DNA of 64,000 bases from Enterococcus canis NBRC 100695 (GCF_001544375.1 NZ_BCQJ01000004.1:124001-188000); one strand, 5' to 3'; numbered from the stretch's first letter, positions 25,547-35,047 are shown. Numbers and translations are program-made. The notes: generated by a model from the sequence alone, not told the origin.

Positions 25547-26458
25547 TTACATGATGTGTAATAGGTGAAGTACGATCCCTACTACGAACAAGCCAATAAT
25601 GATGATGATTGGAGAAACTTTTTTCTTCAATAACCACATACATGCTAACGTCAATAGTAATGCTGCTAAACCTGGGATCAATTGATCCAAGTTATCTTGC
25701 AAGGTCGTTACTTTCGTATCAGTCAATGAAAGGCCGTTGCCAGATTGAATCAAGGCTTCCTTGATTCCTTGGGCACCGCTTGGTAATTTATCCCAATCGA
25801 TATAAGCGCCATCGGCTAATTTAACTTCAGAGACAGTTGGTGTGAACTTCACGTTTACCCAACGTTGTACCAAGGAACCTAGTACGAACATCCCTAAAAT
25901 TGAAGCCCCTTTAGTGACATCTTGCAACAAACCGCCGGATAAGTCATCGGTAATTTTAGAACCAGCTTTATAGCCGAATTCTTGTGTGTACCACATGAAA
26001 GCCCAACGAATGATATTCCAAGCAACGAAGAAGATGATTGGACCTAAGATGTTACCAGATAAAGCCAGGGAAGCACCTAGGGCACCTAACATCGGACGAA
26101 CCGTAAACCAGAATACTGGGTCACCGACACCGGCCAATGGTCCCATCATCCCTACTTTTACCCCTTGAATCGCAACATCATCGATTGGTGCGCCATTAGC
26201 ACGTTCTTCTTCAAGAGCTAGGGTAACCCCGATGATTGGGGAAGCGATATATGGGTGAGTATTAAAGAATTCCAAGTGACGTTTCAACGCCGCAGAACGG
26301 TCTTCTTTTGTTTTGTATAATTTTTTGATCGCTGGGATCAGTGAGAACACCCAACCACCATTTTGCATACGTTCATAGTTCCAAGATCCTTGGATGAAGG
26401 TAGAGCGCCATGCAACGGCTAGTCGGTCTTTTTTCGTTAATTCGATTTTTTCTGCCAT
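25547..26458 (-). CDS. manN: PTS mannose family transporter subunit IID
   Basis: A 303-residue membrane subunit that forms the sugar channel with IIC. Hallmarks are WRSTFIQGSWNYERMQNGGW near residue 20, FFNTHPYIASPIIGVTLALEEE, and GPLAGVGDPVFWFTVRP; C-terminal hydrophobic helices follow. A region near residue 215-260 (YIDWDKLPSGAQG) is the variable extracellular loop region of the subunit that, with IIC, acts as receptor for class IIa bacteriocins in enterococci and Listeria. The ATG at 26458 has GGAGGAG upstream; the earlier in-frame start is within the ribosome binding region. Confidence 0.93.
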   Translation of the reverse strand: MAEKIELTKKDRLAVAWRSTFIQGSWNYERMQNGGWVFSLIPAIKKLYKTKEDRSAALKRHLEFFNTHPYIASPIIGVTLALEEERANGAPIDDVAIQGVKVGMMGPLAGVGDPVFWFTVRPMLGALGASLALSGNILGPIIFFVAWNIIRWAFMWYTQEFGYKAGSKITDDLSGGLLQDVTKGASILGMFVLGSLVQRWVNVKFTPTVSEVKLADGAYIDWDKLPSGAQGIKEALIQSGNGLSLTDTKVTTLQDNLDQLIPGLAALLLTLACMWLLKKKVSPIIIIIGLFVVGIVLHLLHIM

Positions 26459-26478
26459 GTTTTTCTCCTCCTTCAATC

Positions 26479-27288
26479 CTAGTAGTCGTTCAAGATATCG
26501 CCTAGTGGGTCGCCAGTATTGCCGCCACCGCCGTTAGATGATCCACCCATTTTAGATAGGTTCAAGTAGATCAACGCGATAGCTACTGCCAAGGCACCGA
26601 TAGCGATTAGCGTCAATTGAGAGATAGCGGCGATTACAAAACCAATCACGAAGAAAGGCCATACTTCTTTGGTCGCCATCATGTTGATAACCATTGCATA
26701 ACCAACGGCCACTACCATACCACCACCGATTGCCATACCATCTGTTAACCAAGCTGGCATAGATTCCAAGAAATTTTGAACAACATCAGCAGGAATCATC
26801 AACAAAGCAGCTGCTGGGATTGCAATCCGAACCCCTTGCATACATACAGCAATGATGTGCCACATTTCGATTTTCTTGTAGTTACCTTCTTCAGCCGCCG
26901 CATCCATAAAGTGAACGATTGGCACAGCTAAAGTACGAACGATCATTGTTAAGAATAAACCTGCAACAGCTAATGGAATGGCTACGGCAATCGCAGTATC
27001 AACACCAGCTTTGCCTTGACCACCTAAAACTAAAATAATTGCGGATGCAATGGAAGCCAACGCTGCATCTGGCGCAACAGCGGCACCAATATTTGCCCAA
27101 CCTAATGCGATCATTTGTAATGAACCGCCCAAGATAATACATGCTTCTAAGTTACCTGTTACTAAACCAATCAATGTACAAGCCACTAATGGTTGGTGGA
27201 ATTGGAATTCATCCAAAATCCCTTCCATCCCAGCTAAAAAGGCTACTAGGATGACCAATAACATTTGAATAATATTCAAATCGCCCAT
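26479..27288 (-). CDS. manM: PTS mannose family transporter subunit IIC
   Basis: A 269-residue polytopic subunit. It starts with a hydrophobic ILVAFLAGMEGILDEFQFHQP segment and contains GLVTGNLEACIILGGSLQMIALGWANIGAAVAPD, the family signature. The C-terminus is a glycine and asparagine-rich tail (GGSSNGGGGNTGD). It lies 20 bases upstream of the IID gene. Loss of this pair in Enterococcus confers resistance to pediocin-like bacteriocins, which is known biology rather than something visible here. Confidence 0.93.
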   Translation of the reverse strand: MGDLNIIQMLLVILVAFLAGMEGILDEFQFHQPLVACTLIGLVTGNLEACIILGGSLQMIALGWANIGAAVAPDAALASIASAIILVLGGQGKAGVDTAIAVAIPLAVAGLFLTMIVRTLAVPIVHFMDAAAEEGNYKKIEMWHIIAVCMQGVRIAIPAAALLMIPADVVQNFLESMPAWLTDGMAIGGGMVVAVGYAMVINMMATKEVWPFFVIGFVIAAISQLTLIAIGALAVAIALIYLNLSKMGGSSNGGGGNTGDPLGDILNDY

Positions 27289-27309
27289 AAGATTTCTTAC
27301 CTCCTATTT

Positions 27310-28296
27310 TTACTTAGCATTCGCTAATTCTGTTTTTGCTTTCTTCAGAATTTCATCCATGTTGTCTTTTGAGTCATTTGGTACTTTCCGTACATCAAAA
27401 GTAATGCCGTCATCTTTTAATTTTTCAAAAGTGGCTACATCATCTTGACCCATTGACAATACTTTACTTACTACGACTTTCCCAACTGAGTGGGCCATAG
27501 AACCAACGTTAACTTCTTTAATATCAACGCCACCGTCTACTGCACGTAACACGTCTTGAGGATTTTCAAACAGCAGCAAGGCTTTTGTATCACCAAAGCG
27601 CGGATCTTTAGAAATCTCGATCATTTTTTCAACCGGGATAACGTTAGCTTTTACGCCTGGAGGAGCTGCTTGCTCAATCAATTTTTTACGTAAGTCGTCT
27701 TTAGCTACTGCATCGGATACAACGATGATTCGGCTAGGATTAACTGATTTTGTCCAAGCAGTGGCAACTTGTCCGTGTAATAGACGAGAGTCAACCCGTG
27801 CCAAGACGATCTTGATTTTGCCATCGCCTAAAACGGTACCTGGTGGTAAAGCGCCTTTAGGTTGATTGTCTTCTACTGTTGCGGCAGTAGCAGGTTCCAA
27901 ATCTTCCGGTTTAATGCGGACGCCTTCTTTAGCTGTTTCTAAAATATGTGCGGCAATTTCTTGCGCTGAGTTCATGGAGAAGCGAGATGCATAAGCTTCG
28001 ATGACCATTGGTAAATTCATACCAGCCACGATTGCCCATTTATCTTTGTGTTCTTCATACAGTGTATTGGCTTGGTTGAAAGGCGTACCGCCCCATAGGT
28101 CAACTAAGAACAATACTTCATCTTGATTGTCAAAAGACGCAATGGCCTCTTGCATTTTGGCTTTCACATCATCAGGCCCTTCACTCGGCATCAACGTCAC
28201 TGCTTTGACGTTTTCTTGTTCGCCGAAGATCATGGCGCCAGATTGCAGAATTCCGTTTGCGAATTCGCCGTGACTAGCCAGGATAATTCCTACCAT
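27310..28296 (-). CDS. manL: PTS mannose family subunit IIAB
   Basis: A 328-residue cytoplasmic two-domain phosphocarrier. The IIA domain has the phospho-histidine H9 in GIILASHGEFANG. A linker (about 135-160) of PATAATVEDNQPKGALPPG leads to the IIB domain with its phospho-histidine in ARVDSRLLHGQVATAW. It passes phosphate from HPr to mannose or glucose entering through IIC/IID, and phospho-IIAB can report sugar status to the PRD activator encoded upstream. The ATG at 28296 has GGGAGGG upstream. Confidence 0.93.
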   Translation of the reverse strand: MVGIILASHGEFANGILQSGAMIFGEQENVKAVTLMPSEGPDDVKAKMQEAIASFDNQDEVLFLVDLWGGTPFNQANTLYEEHKDKWAIVAGMNLPMVIEAYASRFSMNSAQEIAAHILETAKEGVRIKPEDLEPATAATVEDNQPKGALPPGTVLGDGKIKIVLARVDSRLLHGQVATAWTKSVNPSRIIVVSDAVAKDDLRKKLIEQAAPPGVKANVIPVEKMIEISKDPRFGDTKALLLFENPQDVLRAVDGGVDIKEVNVGSMAHSVGKVVVSKVLSMGQDDVATFEKLKDDGITFDVRKVPNDSKDNMDEILKKAKTELANAK

Positions 28297-28364
28297 GTGA
28301 TTCCCTCCCATAAATTTGATTGACCATTAGACAAATAAAATAAGTGCAACAACAGGTGAGAAGG

Positions 28365-28862
28365 CTATGCCAACATCTTTTCCTTCTTCAACAATTCCAT
28401 CAAATCAACTTTTTTGTCCGCTGGTACTTTCCGAATCTCTAAATCGAGACCATGATCATGCAGATACTGAAAGTCTGTTACATCCTGCTGATCCACTGAA
28501 ACGAAGTTGGTGATCATTTTTTTGCCGCTAGTGAACTTCATCCCGCCAATATTGATGGTCTTTAATGAAAGACCCTGCCGAACCACTCGCCAAACATCAT
28601 GAGGGTTCGTAAACAACAACATCGTTTTAACACCGGCAAAACGAGGATCACGATTTACATCCAATAGCTTGTCTACCGGAATCACGTGGGCTTTAATATT
28701 AGGTGGTGCAGCTTGTTGCAAAAGCGTTTTCCGCAAATTGTCTCTCGCAACCTCATCACTTACTACTAATATTCGCTCTACTTTCGTTTCCTTCGTCCAA
28801 ACTACCGCCACTTGACCATGGATCAATCGATCATCGATCCGGACAAGCTGAATATCTAACAT
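28365..28862 (-). CDS. Stand-alone PTS mannose family IIB protein
   Basis: A 165-residue single-domain IIB with the phospho-histidine in VRIDDRLIHGQVAVVW. It is similar to the IIB half of the IIAB protein (both share DNLRKTLLQQAAPP-like and LLFTNPHDVWR-like segments), so it may come from duplication. It is the first gene after the sigma-54 promoter, matching the solo IIB of the E. faecalis mpt operon. It has no IIA of its own; it may compete with or modulate IIAB or signal to the activator. Confidence 0.88.
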   Translation of the reverse strand: MLDIQLVRIDDRLIHGQVAVVWTKETKVERILVVSDEVARDNLRKTLLQQAAPPNIKAHVIPVDKLLDVNRDPRFAGVKTMLLFTNPHDVWRVVRQGLSLKTINIGGMKFTSGKKMITNFVSVDQQDVTDFQYLHDHGLDLEIRKVPADKKVDLMELLKKEKMLA

Positions 28863-28927
28863 AACCTCGCCTCCTCTTCACAGAACATGACGAAACACAC
28901 TATGAGCACTGCTCACTAGTATATAAA

Positions 28928-28943
28928 GCAAGTGGCGTGCCAA
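28928..28943 (-). promoter_or_regulatory. Sigma-54 (-24/-12) promoter of the mannose PTS operon
   Basis: On the minus strand TTGGCACGCCACTTGC, which is TGGCAC-N5-TTGC, matches the RpoN consensus at all core positions (GG at -24, GC at -12). It lies 66 bases upstream of the solo IIB gene, and a sigma-54-type activator is encoded next upstream. Confidence 0.9.
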
Positions 28944-28994
28944 CTTTCAAAACGTAAGAAAAGCTTATAAAACAGCTGTTTTTACCGATACACA

Positions 28995-29029
28995 ACAAAA
29001 ACGATACACTTAAAGTGTATCGTTTTTGT
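28995..29029. repeat. 17-bp-arm perfect palindrome upstream of the sigma-54 promoter
   Basis: ACAAAAACGATACACTT (28995-29011) and its exact inverted copy (29013-29029) flank a single base. It lies directly after the activator gene stop and about 52 bases beyond the -24 element. It could be the upstream activating site for the LevR-type activator, or a terminator for the activator transcript; the T5 at the 3' end supports the second only weakly. Confidence 0.65.
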
Positions 29030-29041
29030 GTATTTATTTTA

Positions 29042-31837
29042 TTACTGTATCGCTACTGCATCCACTAGTTGGGCTATATAATAACGCTCCGCTGCAGGAA
29101 TCGCCAAGCGGAATTGTTCTTCCAAACTAACGACGCCTTTCACTAATTCTTTATAATTAGGTTCATAAATCGTCTGTAGAACCGCCTCATCAGTCACTGA
29201 CAGCGGATCTTGCCTTAGAGCCCGCTCCAAAACGCCAGCCATGTGCATTACAAAATTGATGCGGAAACTAAAGCCCTGACTATTTCCTAAGTAATGCTCA
29301 TCGGTGGCGGTAGCGTATTGCCACAAGGCATCAATCACTTTCAACGGATTGATAAAGGTAAAGTTATCATTCATATATTCCACACAAATCCGCCGGGCTG
29401 TCTCTTCATCGACTTCCATGCGTTGCGCCGTAAGCCACTGGCTTTCTTGGCGGATTTGTTCCAAAATATCTTGCGCCTGTCCATTGAAAAAGTCCTCCAA
29501 GGGAATAAACGGCACTTCAATCTCAGGATCTTTAATACCAGTAACTGCCGTTAAGTCATAGCGTTGTTGGATTTTGGCCAGTTCGCGATGCATATCAACT
29601 ACCGAGATACTAAAAACTTTGATTTGACCATCATCTAACTGTGTTTCAATAATTTCTTTGATTCGCCGAGCCGTCCCTTCACCAGAAGCACAAACGGCGG
29701 CAATCGCCTTATGTTTTTGCGATGTTTCCAATTGCGGCGGGGTAAAGGTAGTATCGACATAGCCGTGAAAATGACGCAGCGATTGGTATAATTCTTCAAT
29801 ATCTGTACCAATCACGGAGGTTTTTCTAACAGTTTCCAAAACAACGGCTGTCGTCACCATGTCAATAGTGCGAACGGGTTGACCAACTCGTTGCTGGATT
29901 TCTTCTGTAAAGGAAGACAATGAGCCCATATCCACCAGAAGCATTGCCCCACTGCCTTCACTAACTTCTAAGATGGCTGCGACAATTTTGTCCAAGGCCG
30001 TCCGCGGGTGCATCTCCAGGGGCATGTCAACAGCCTTGACGTGGTCAGCACCTAATAATTGCTTCACCACCTGCACCATGCTAGAGGCCGTGCTGTTACC
30101 GTGGGCGGCCACTACTACTCCGATCCGCCCGGTGCCTTGTTTGCGTAAAGAAACCAGCAGGACTGTCAGATAATACTCTTCACTTTGCGGAATCGGCGTT
30201 GCTAAACTAGTCTCGATTTTTTGTCGTACAATGCGCGCTACGGCAAATTCTTGCGGAAAGTCGTCGGCCATCTGTTTGATATTGTCATTGATATGACGTT
30301 GATCGCCACTATGTAGCCGTTTCAAGAAAGAACTGATATGGAGACTCATGGCGTAAAGGAAATTATGGTGAAATTCACCATCTAAATGTTCCGTTACGAT
30401 GTCATAAATCTCATTAGTCAAATCAATGATGCGTTGATCCACAAATTCTGACAGCTTCTTCTCAGTATCAAAGGTAAAACCATGATTTTTATAAAATGAT
30501 TCCAAATGGATATTAATATCGGTGGTAATAAAATTATTGATCGCTTCTTGGTCCAAGCCATCCGCTTTTAAAATAGCGGCTTTGTCGCCAATAATATCAT
30601 ATAGGTTATAAGGCAGCTCATAAGAATCCGAATTCAGCCGCATTAAGCCATCATTAGGATAGACTACCATTTTAGGTTCCAAAAATTGCGATAAATCCGA
30701 TAATGTACCGCGGTTAGCCGCCAATTGAATCAGCCCGCCACGCAGGTTTTCCGATAAATCTTCAATCACAATGGTCACTTCTTCTTGGGTCATATGATTC
30801 AAGAAGCCGCGGGCACAGACAAGCTGAATATTGGATTTTAGCTGACCAATATTGCCATAGCTGACACTCCCAATCAAAGCCTTCACAACATCTTCCGTCA
30901 TAGAAATACGCCGTTGAATACGGTTAGCCTCTAAAGCCACCATAATTTTGACTAAATCCACCTGTTCTCGCGCCGGGCGCTGGGTAAAGGCTGGCATTTG
31001 AATGTTGATGGGAATGCGGCGAACAAAAGTTGCTAGCAGGGCTGAAGAAGGATCTTCCGTAGTAGCCCCCACGATGCGAACATCGGCTCGTTGGATATCC
31101 ATCGTTTCCCCCAAACGGTGATAAGTGCCATGGTCCATAAAATAAAAAATCATTTCTTGACCCTCAGGGGGTAGACGGTGAATCTCGTCTAAGAAGAGCA
31201 TGCCGCCATTCGCTTTTTGGATGATCCCATCCTTATCAGTGGTGGCTCCAGTAAAGGCACCTTGAACATAACCAAACAGATGACTCATTAAAAGCTCAGG
31301 ATTATGGGCATAGTCGGCACAGTTAAAGACCACCAATTCTTTATCCTCGGCAATAATGCCGTTAACTTGCGCAAATTGAAACATCGCATGCGCAAAGTAG
31401 CTTTTCCCTGAACCAGTGGGACCGGTTATTAGACAGTTCAGTCCTTTAGGCGGATAGAGAATTGCCGCTTTCGCCTGCTCCACGGCATTTTTCATGCTGC
31501 CGGAAGCCCCAATAATACGTTGGAAAATATCGGTTTCTTTCATTAAAGTAGCCGGCTTAACTACCGGCTTTTCCATATAACTTTTGACGTGTTTTTTCAA
31601 AGGCTGGTGCCAGTGGATTCTGGCATCGATATAGCGGACAGGTCGTCCCTCGATTTTTTTCGTCCGTCCCAAACGCACCAACTGATTCAAATCTTTACTA
31701 ACATTACTACGTTGTAGCTCTAAAGCCTCAGCGATTTCTTTGGTCGTGACGCCCTTGCCTAAGTGGATATCGTCTTCGGTAAGATGCGCAGTTTGTTCTT
31801 GAACATAGGTAAAAATCCGTTCCATCCGTTTAGACAA
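29042..31837 (-). CDS. mptR: LevR/MptR-type sigma-54-dependent PTS regulator
   Basis: A large activator of about 931 residues. N-terminal HTH (VTTKEIAEALELQRSNVSKDLNQL), then an AAA+ domain with Walker A TGPTGSGKS, the sigma-54 contact loop GAFTGA, Walker B MLFLDEIHRL, then two PRD domains around an EIIA-Man domain (GVVVAAHGNSTASSMV with phosphorylatable His) and a later EIIB-like part. Phosphorylation by HPr and the PTS would set its activity, and it should switch on the -24/-12 promoter at 28928. The start is uncertain: a TTG at 31837 has AAAGGGTGG 5 bases upstream and is preferred to a GTG at 31846 or ATG at 31825. Confidence 0.9.
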   Translation of the reverse strand: MSKRMERIFTYVQEQTAHLTEDDIHLGKGVTTKEIAEALELQRSNVSKDLNQLVRLGRTKKIEGRPVRYIDARIHWHQPLKKHVKSYMEKPVVKPATLMKETDIFQRIIGASGSMKNAVEQAKAAILYPPKGLNCLITGPTGSGKSYFAHAMFQFAQVNGIIAEDKELVVFNCADYAHNPELLMSHLFGYVQGAFTGATTDKDGIIQKANGGMLFLDEIHRLPPEGQEMIFYFMDHGTYHRLGETMDIQRADVRIVGATTEDPSSALLATFVRRIPINIQMPAFTQRPAREQVDLVKIMVALEANRIQRRISMTEDVVKALIGSVSYGNIGQLKSNIQLVCARGFLNHMTQEEVTIVIEDLSENLRGGLIQLAANRGTLSDLSQFLEPKMVVYPNDGLMRLNSDSYELPYNLYDIIGDKAAILKADGLDQEAINNFITTDINIHLESFYKNHGFTFDTEKKLSEFVDQRIIDLTNEIYDIVTEHLDGEFHHNFLYAMSLHISSFLKRLHSGDQRHINDNIKQMADDFPQEFAVARIVRQKIETSLATPIPQSEEYYLTVLLVSLRKQGTGRIGVVVAAHGNSTASSMVQVVKQLLGADHVKAVDMPLEMHPRTALDKIVAAILEVSEGSGAMLLVDMGSLSSFTEEIQQRVGQPVRTIDMVTTAVVLETVRKTSVIGTDIEELYQSLRHFHGYVDTTFTPPQLETSQKHKAIAAVCASGEGTARRIKEIIETQLDDGQIKVFSISVVDMHRELAKIQQRYDLTAVTGIKDPEIEVPFIPLEDFFNGQAQDILEQIRQESQWLTAQRMEVDEETARRICVEYMNDNFTFINPLKVIDALWQYATATDEHYLGNSQGFSFRINFVMHMAGVLERALRQDPLSVTDEAVLQTIYEPNYKELVKGVVSLEEQFRLAIPAAERYYIAQLVDAVAIQ

Positions 31838-31934
31838 GTGAACCACCCTTTCTCTCTAGTGTATTGATTTTAACAGAAAACAATACACTAAGCTACTTTT
31901 TCGCCTTTTTTTATGGAGGGATATTTAGAAGTGC

Positions 31935-31985
31935 TGACAAAAAAACAGGTGCCCTTGCTTTAAGCAGGGGGGCGCCTGTTACTAA
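31935..31985 (-). terminator. Terminator after the HrtAB-like ABC genes
   Basis: Minus-strand AACAGGCGCC...TGCTTAAAGCA...GGGCACCTGTT hairpin with a T7 tail, ending right before the ATPase stop. Confidence 0.8.
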
Positions 31986-32660
31986 TTACTTGGTTTCTTC
32001 AATTAATTGTCCGTCTTCCATCCGATAGACTCGGTCACTCCATTGGATCATACGCGGATCGTGGGTTACCATGACGGTGGCTTTTTGTTTCTCATGAGCT
32101 TCCTTAACTAGTAACTTCACCACATCATAGGCATGGTCCGTATCTAAGCTAGCTGTTGGTTCGTCAGCCAGAATCAAGCTAGGATCATTGAAGAGTGCCC
32201 GTCCGATAGCGACCCGTTGCCGCTCACCACCCGAAAGATCACGAGGATATTTTTCCTTCAATGCTAAAATGTCTAAAGATTGTAGCAATCCGTCAACTTC
32301 CTCACTCCGTTTTTCTTTGGCTACCTTATCTACCAAGGTAAACTGCTCCTTGACCTTTAGAAATGGAATCAAGTTAGAGCTTTGTAAAATAAAGCCGATT
32401 TCTTTAAAGCGCAGTTTTGCTCGTTGCTTTTCAGATAAATGGGTAAAGTTAATATCATTGATAATAATCTCCCCGGAACTAGGGTTTTGCAATCCTCCCG
32501 AAATTGTCAAAAAGGTGCTTTTCCCTGAACCAGAAGGTCCAATAATACTGACAAACTCACCTTGCTTCACCGTAAAATCAATCCCTTTTAGGGCGGTGAC
32601 TTCAGTATGCGCATGTCCAAATTTTTTAACGATATCTTTCATGACTAATACATCTTTCAT
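31986..32660 (-). CDS. ABC transporter ATP-binding protein, MacB/HrtA-like
   Basis: A 224-residue ATPase partner of an FtsX-type permease. Walker A GPSGSGKST, Q-loop FILQSSNLIPF, signature LSGGERQRVAIGRA, Walker B LILADEPTASLD, H-loop MVTHDPRM. This is the MacB/LolD/HrtA subfamily, involved in efflux or envelope work. Its ATG is 2 bases after the permease stop. If the pair is HrtBA, it would export toxic heme; the heme-responsive TetR regulator that accompanies it in L. lactis is not beside it. Confidence 0.85.
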   Translation of the reverse strand: MKDVLVMKDIVKKFGHAHTEVTALKGIDFTVKQGEFVSIIGPSGSGKSTFLTISGGLQNPSSGEIIINDINFTHLSEKQRAKLRFKEIGFILQSSNLIPFLKVKEQFTLVDKVAKEKRSEEVDGLLQSLDILALKEKYPRDLSGGERQRVAIGRALFNDPSLILADEPTASLDTDHAYDVVKLLVKEAHEKQKATVMVTHDPRMIQWSDRVYRMEDGQLIEETK

Positions 32661-32662
32661 TG

Positions 32663-33736
32663 CTATATCCCTCCAATCGCAGTAATTGGATCAACTTTTG
32701 TAACCGTCCGAATTGAGAATAAGCCGCCTAAGATTGCCACGATAATCAAAATACCACTATACAGGAGCCAGCGTTCCAACATAACGGCAAATGGCATCGC
32801 CTCTGGCAAGACAAAGCTGGTGCCATAGGCTAAAACAAAGGCGCTGATAACACCAATAACGCCTACGATAAAGGCTTGGGCCACGATTGAACGGACCAAA
32901 AAGCTGTTACCGATCCCTTGAGCTTTCATAACCCCAAAAATCGCCGTTTTTTGTAACGTAATCACATACATAAAGATCCCAATGATTGCGGCAACAATCA
33001 CAAATAGGAAGTAGATCATAGCATCTAACGTCAGATTTTGCGCAGAGAAGCCCGGTAAATTTTCAATGAAATCGGCAATTGTTAGTTTTTGCAATTTCGT
33101 ACCCTCACCATTATCGACTTGAGCCTGTCCTTTGGTCACGATGGCATTCACTGGTTTTTCTTCATCACTAACAAATGGTTGGGTGCCGAATTTTAACTCC
33201 GTCCACGTATCGAGTGAAGTGTAAACCACCGGCGTTACGGCATAAAATGTTTCCGGGAAAATTCCCACGATAGTCAACTCGTTCTTAGCGTTCCCTATTT
33301 TGACTTTATCGCCTACCTTGTATCCCTTATTTGCCAAGTTTTGGGAAACAATAATTTCATCAGCTTTAGTAAAGGACGTACCTTCTGTTACTTTTGGTAG
33401 CAAGAAGGCATCTTGGTTCGTCCCGAAAACCGTAATGTTGATTTTTTCATCACCTTCACTGATAGCGCCACTGTATAAACCAATTGGCGCTTTTTCACCA
33501 GTTACTCGCTCTACATCTTGGCGCTTTAACGAAGATGCCGCAAAGGTTTTATTGGCATCTTCTGAGAGGACGATGTGTTGCGCATCCCAGTCATCAATAC
33601 CTTTTTTAAATTCTTCCGAAAGTCCGCTGGCTAATCCCGATAGCATAAACACCACATAAGCTACCAAAAACATGATGCCGATAATCAAGCCATAACGGAG
33701 TTTGGAGTATCGCATTTCTTTTAAAGCTAAAAACAT
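32663..33736 (-). CDS. FtsX-type ABC permease, HrtB-like
   Basis: A 357-residue membrane protein with the MacB/FtsX layout: one N-terminal helix (RYGLIIGIMFLVAYVVFMLSG), an extracellular domain of about 200 residues and three C-terminal helices (including IYFLFVIVAAIIGIFMYVITLQ). It begins MFLALKEMRYSKLRYG, resembling HrtB heme-export permeases. The ATG at 33736 has AGGGGCGAAG upstream; a 47-codon upstream open stretch is non-coding. The heme-export assignment is moderate; other peptide or lipid substrates are possible. Confidence 0.72.
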   Translation of the reverse strand: MFLALKEMRYSKLRYGLIIGIMFLVAYVVFMLSGLASGLSEEFKKGIDDWDAQHIVLSEDANKTFAASSLKRQDVERVTGEKAPIGLYSGAISEGDEKINITVFGTNQDAFLLPKVTEGTSFTKADEIIVSQNLANKGYKVGDKVKIGNAKNELTIVGIFPETFYAVTPVVYTSLDTWTELKFGTQPFVSDEEKPVNAIVTKGQAQVDNGEGTKLQKLTIADFIENLPGFSAQNLTLDAMIYFLFVIVAAIIGIFMYVITLQKTAIFGVMKAQGIGNSFLVRSIVAQAFIVGVIGVISAFVLAYGTSFVLPEAMPFAVMLERWLLYSGILIIVAILGGLFSIRTVTKVDPITAIGGI

Positions 33737-33858
33737 ATCTTCGCCCCTTTTCTTTAGTACGAAGCTGAGTATACTCTTTTGGTGACACAGTGTCACTAAA
33801 TTTGCTTGAAAATGTGAAAGTTCTTTTTTACAGTTCGCATCGCTGCGTAATTCGCTAC

Positions 33859-33892
33859 AAAAAAACTGTCTGGCCAATGACCAAACAGTTTC
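33859..33892 (-). terminator. Terminator after azlD
   Basis: Minus-strand AACTGTTTGG / CCAGACAGTT (one G-T pair) around TCATT, followed by T7. Confidence 0.75.
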
Positions 33893-33918
33893 ATTTACTT
33901 ATTTAATTATCTTGCAAA

Positions 33919-34233
33919 TCAAATCATACTTAATAAAAAGACAGCGCCTAAGCCGGTTAAAACCGACAAGGCCATCGAGCGGGATTTGTAAGCAACTCCC
34001 ACAACAATCAACATGGCCAAAATTTTGACATTCCAAGCTAAGTCCAAGTGATCATGGGTAATAAAGACATCTTTAAAGGATAATGCAGCGAATAAAGCAA
34101 CCGGTACATATTTCATCCAGTCGCTAAACCAGACAGGCACTTGACGACGAGAAAAGTAGAATAACGGAATCACTCGTGGTAAGTAGGAAGCTAAAAATAA
34201 GCCTAAAATCAGTAAAATCAAGGAACTAGTCAT
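33919..34233 (-). CDS. azlD: AzlD family branched-chain amino acid export subunit
   Basis: A 104-residue protein with about four membrane helices: ILLILGLFLASYLPRVIPLFYF at the N-terminus and YVPVALFAALSFKDVF in the middle, typical of AzlD. It forms a two-component exporter with AzlC, which is known to export branched-chain amino acids or analogues. The gene start overlaps the azlC end by 8 bases. Confidence 0.85.
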   Translation of the reverse strand: MTSSLILLILGLFLASYLPRVIPLFYFSRRQVPVWFSDWMKYVPVALFAALSFKDVFITHDHLDLAWNVKILAMLIVVGVAYKSRSMALSVLTGLGAVFLLSMI

Positions 34234-34987
34234 GTGGATCTTCCTCCTGGAATGGGAATAGCGGTGTATTGGTTTCTCCCTGCGGTTCCGCTACTCGGTG
34301 TTTTTTCACAAGTCGTTCCAGCGCAAAGCCAGCTAAAGAAGCCAACACCGTTGCCAAAATCAACCCAAAAGTATTTTGAAAAGCCAACATAAAAATGACA
34401 GCTAAAATACCAGAAAAAATTCCCGATACGATGAGCAAAGCATCCTTCATCTGCATCACGAACATAAAGATAAACATCGATGTCAAAGCAAAATGTACTA
34501 AATCTGCATCGATATGAATCAAGGAGCCCAGCACCGTTCCGGTGACATTACTGATTAGCCAAGAGATTAGTGACATCCAGTTTACCAGCAAGGCTTTGTC
34601 CCGATTCCACGTCGGGTCAGTAGAGTATTTCAAGTAATTAACAGCATAGTTTTCATCATTTAATGATTGCGAAAACACTGCTAAAAAAGAACGTTTTTCC
34701 TTTTTTAAATAAAGAGACATGCTGGAACTCAGCAGTGCATACCGCAATTCTAAAAAGAAGGTCATCAAGATCGTCGACATGGCCGAAGCATGGACGGTCA
34801 ACATGGAGGCCAGCAAAAATTGCGCGCCACCGGAAAAAACTAAAATCGATAAGAAAGCGGTCAAAAAAGGATTAAATCCAACTTTTTGCAACAATACCCC
34901 GCAAGCCAATCCCACAGGTATATAACTCAGACATAAAGGCAAGACTGCGTGGAACGCCTCGATCCAAGTCTTTTTCTCTTTCAACAT
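34226..34987 (-). CDS. azlC: AzlC family branched-chain amino acid export permease
   Basis: A 253-residue membrane protein. Family features: AFHAVLPLCLSYIPVGLACGVLL near the N-terminus, FSGGAQFLLASML and the ELRYALLSSSMSLYL segment, then several helices. A charged, proline-rich tail (PLFPFQEEDP) ends the protein. The ATG at 34987 has GAAGGAAGG upstream. Probably the large subunit of the AzlCD exporter. Confidence 0.87.
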   Translation of the reverse strand: MLKEKKTWIEAFHAVLPLCLSYIPVGLACGVLLQKVGFNPFLTAFLSILVFSGGAQFLLASMLTVHASAMSTILMTFFLELRYALLSSSMSLYLKKEKRSFLAVFSQSLNDENYAVNYLKYSTDPTWNRDKALLVNWMSLISWLISNVTGTVLGSLIHIDADLVHFALTSMFIFMFVMQMKDALLIVSGIFSGILAVIFMLAFQNTFGLILATVLASLAGFALERLVKKHRVAEPQGETNTPLFPFQEEDPHD

Positions 34988-35047
34988 GTAAATCCTTCCT
35001 TCAAAAAACATGAAAAGTTTCAACAAACAGCGTACACATTCTACCAC

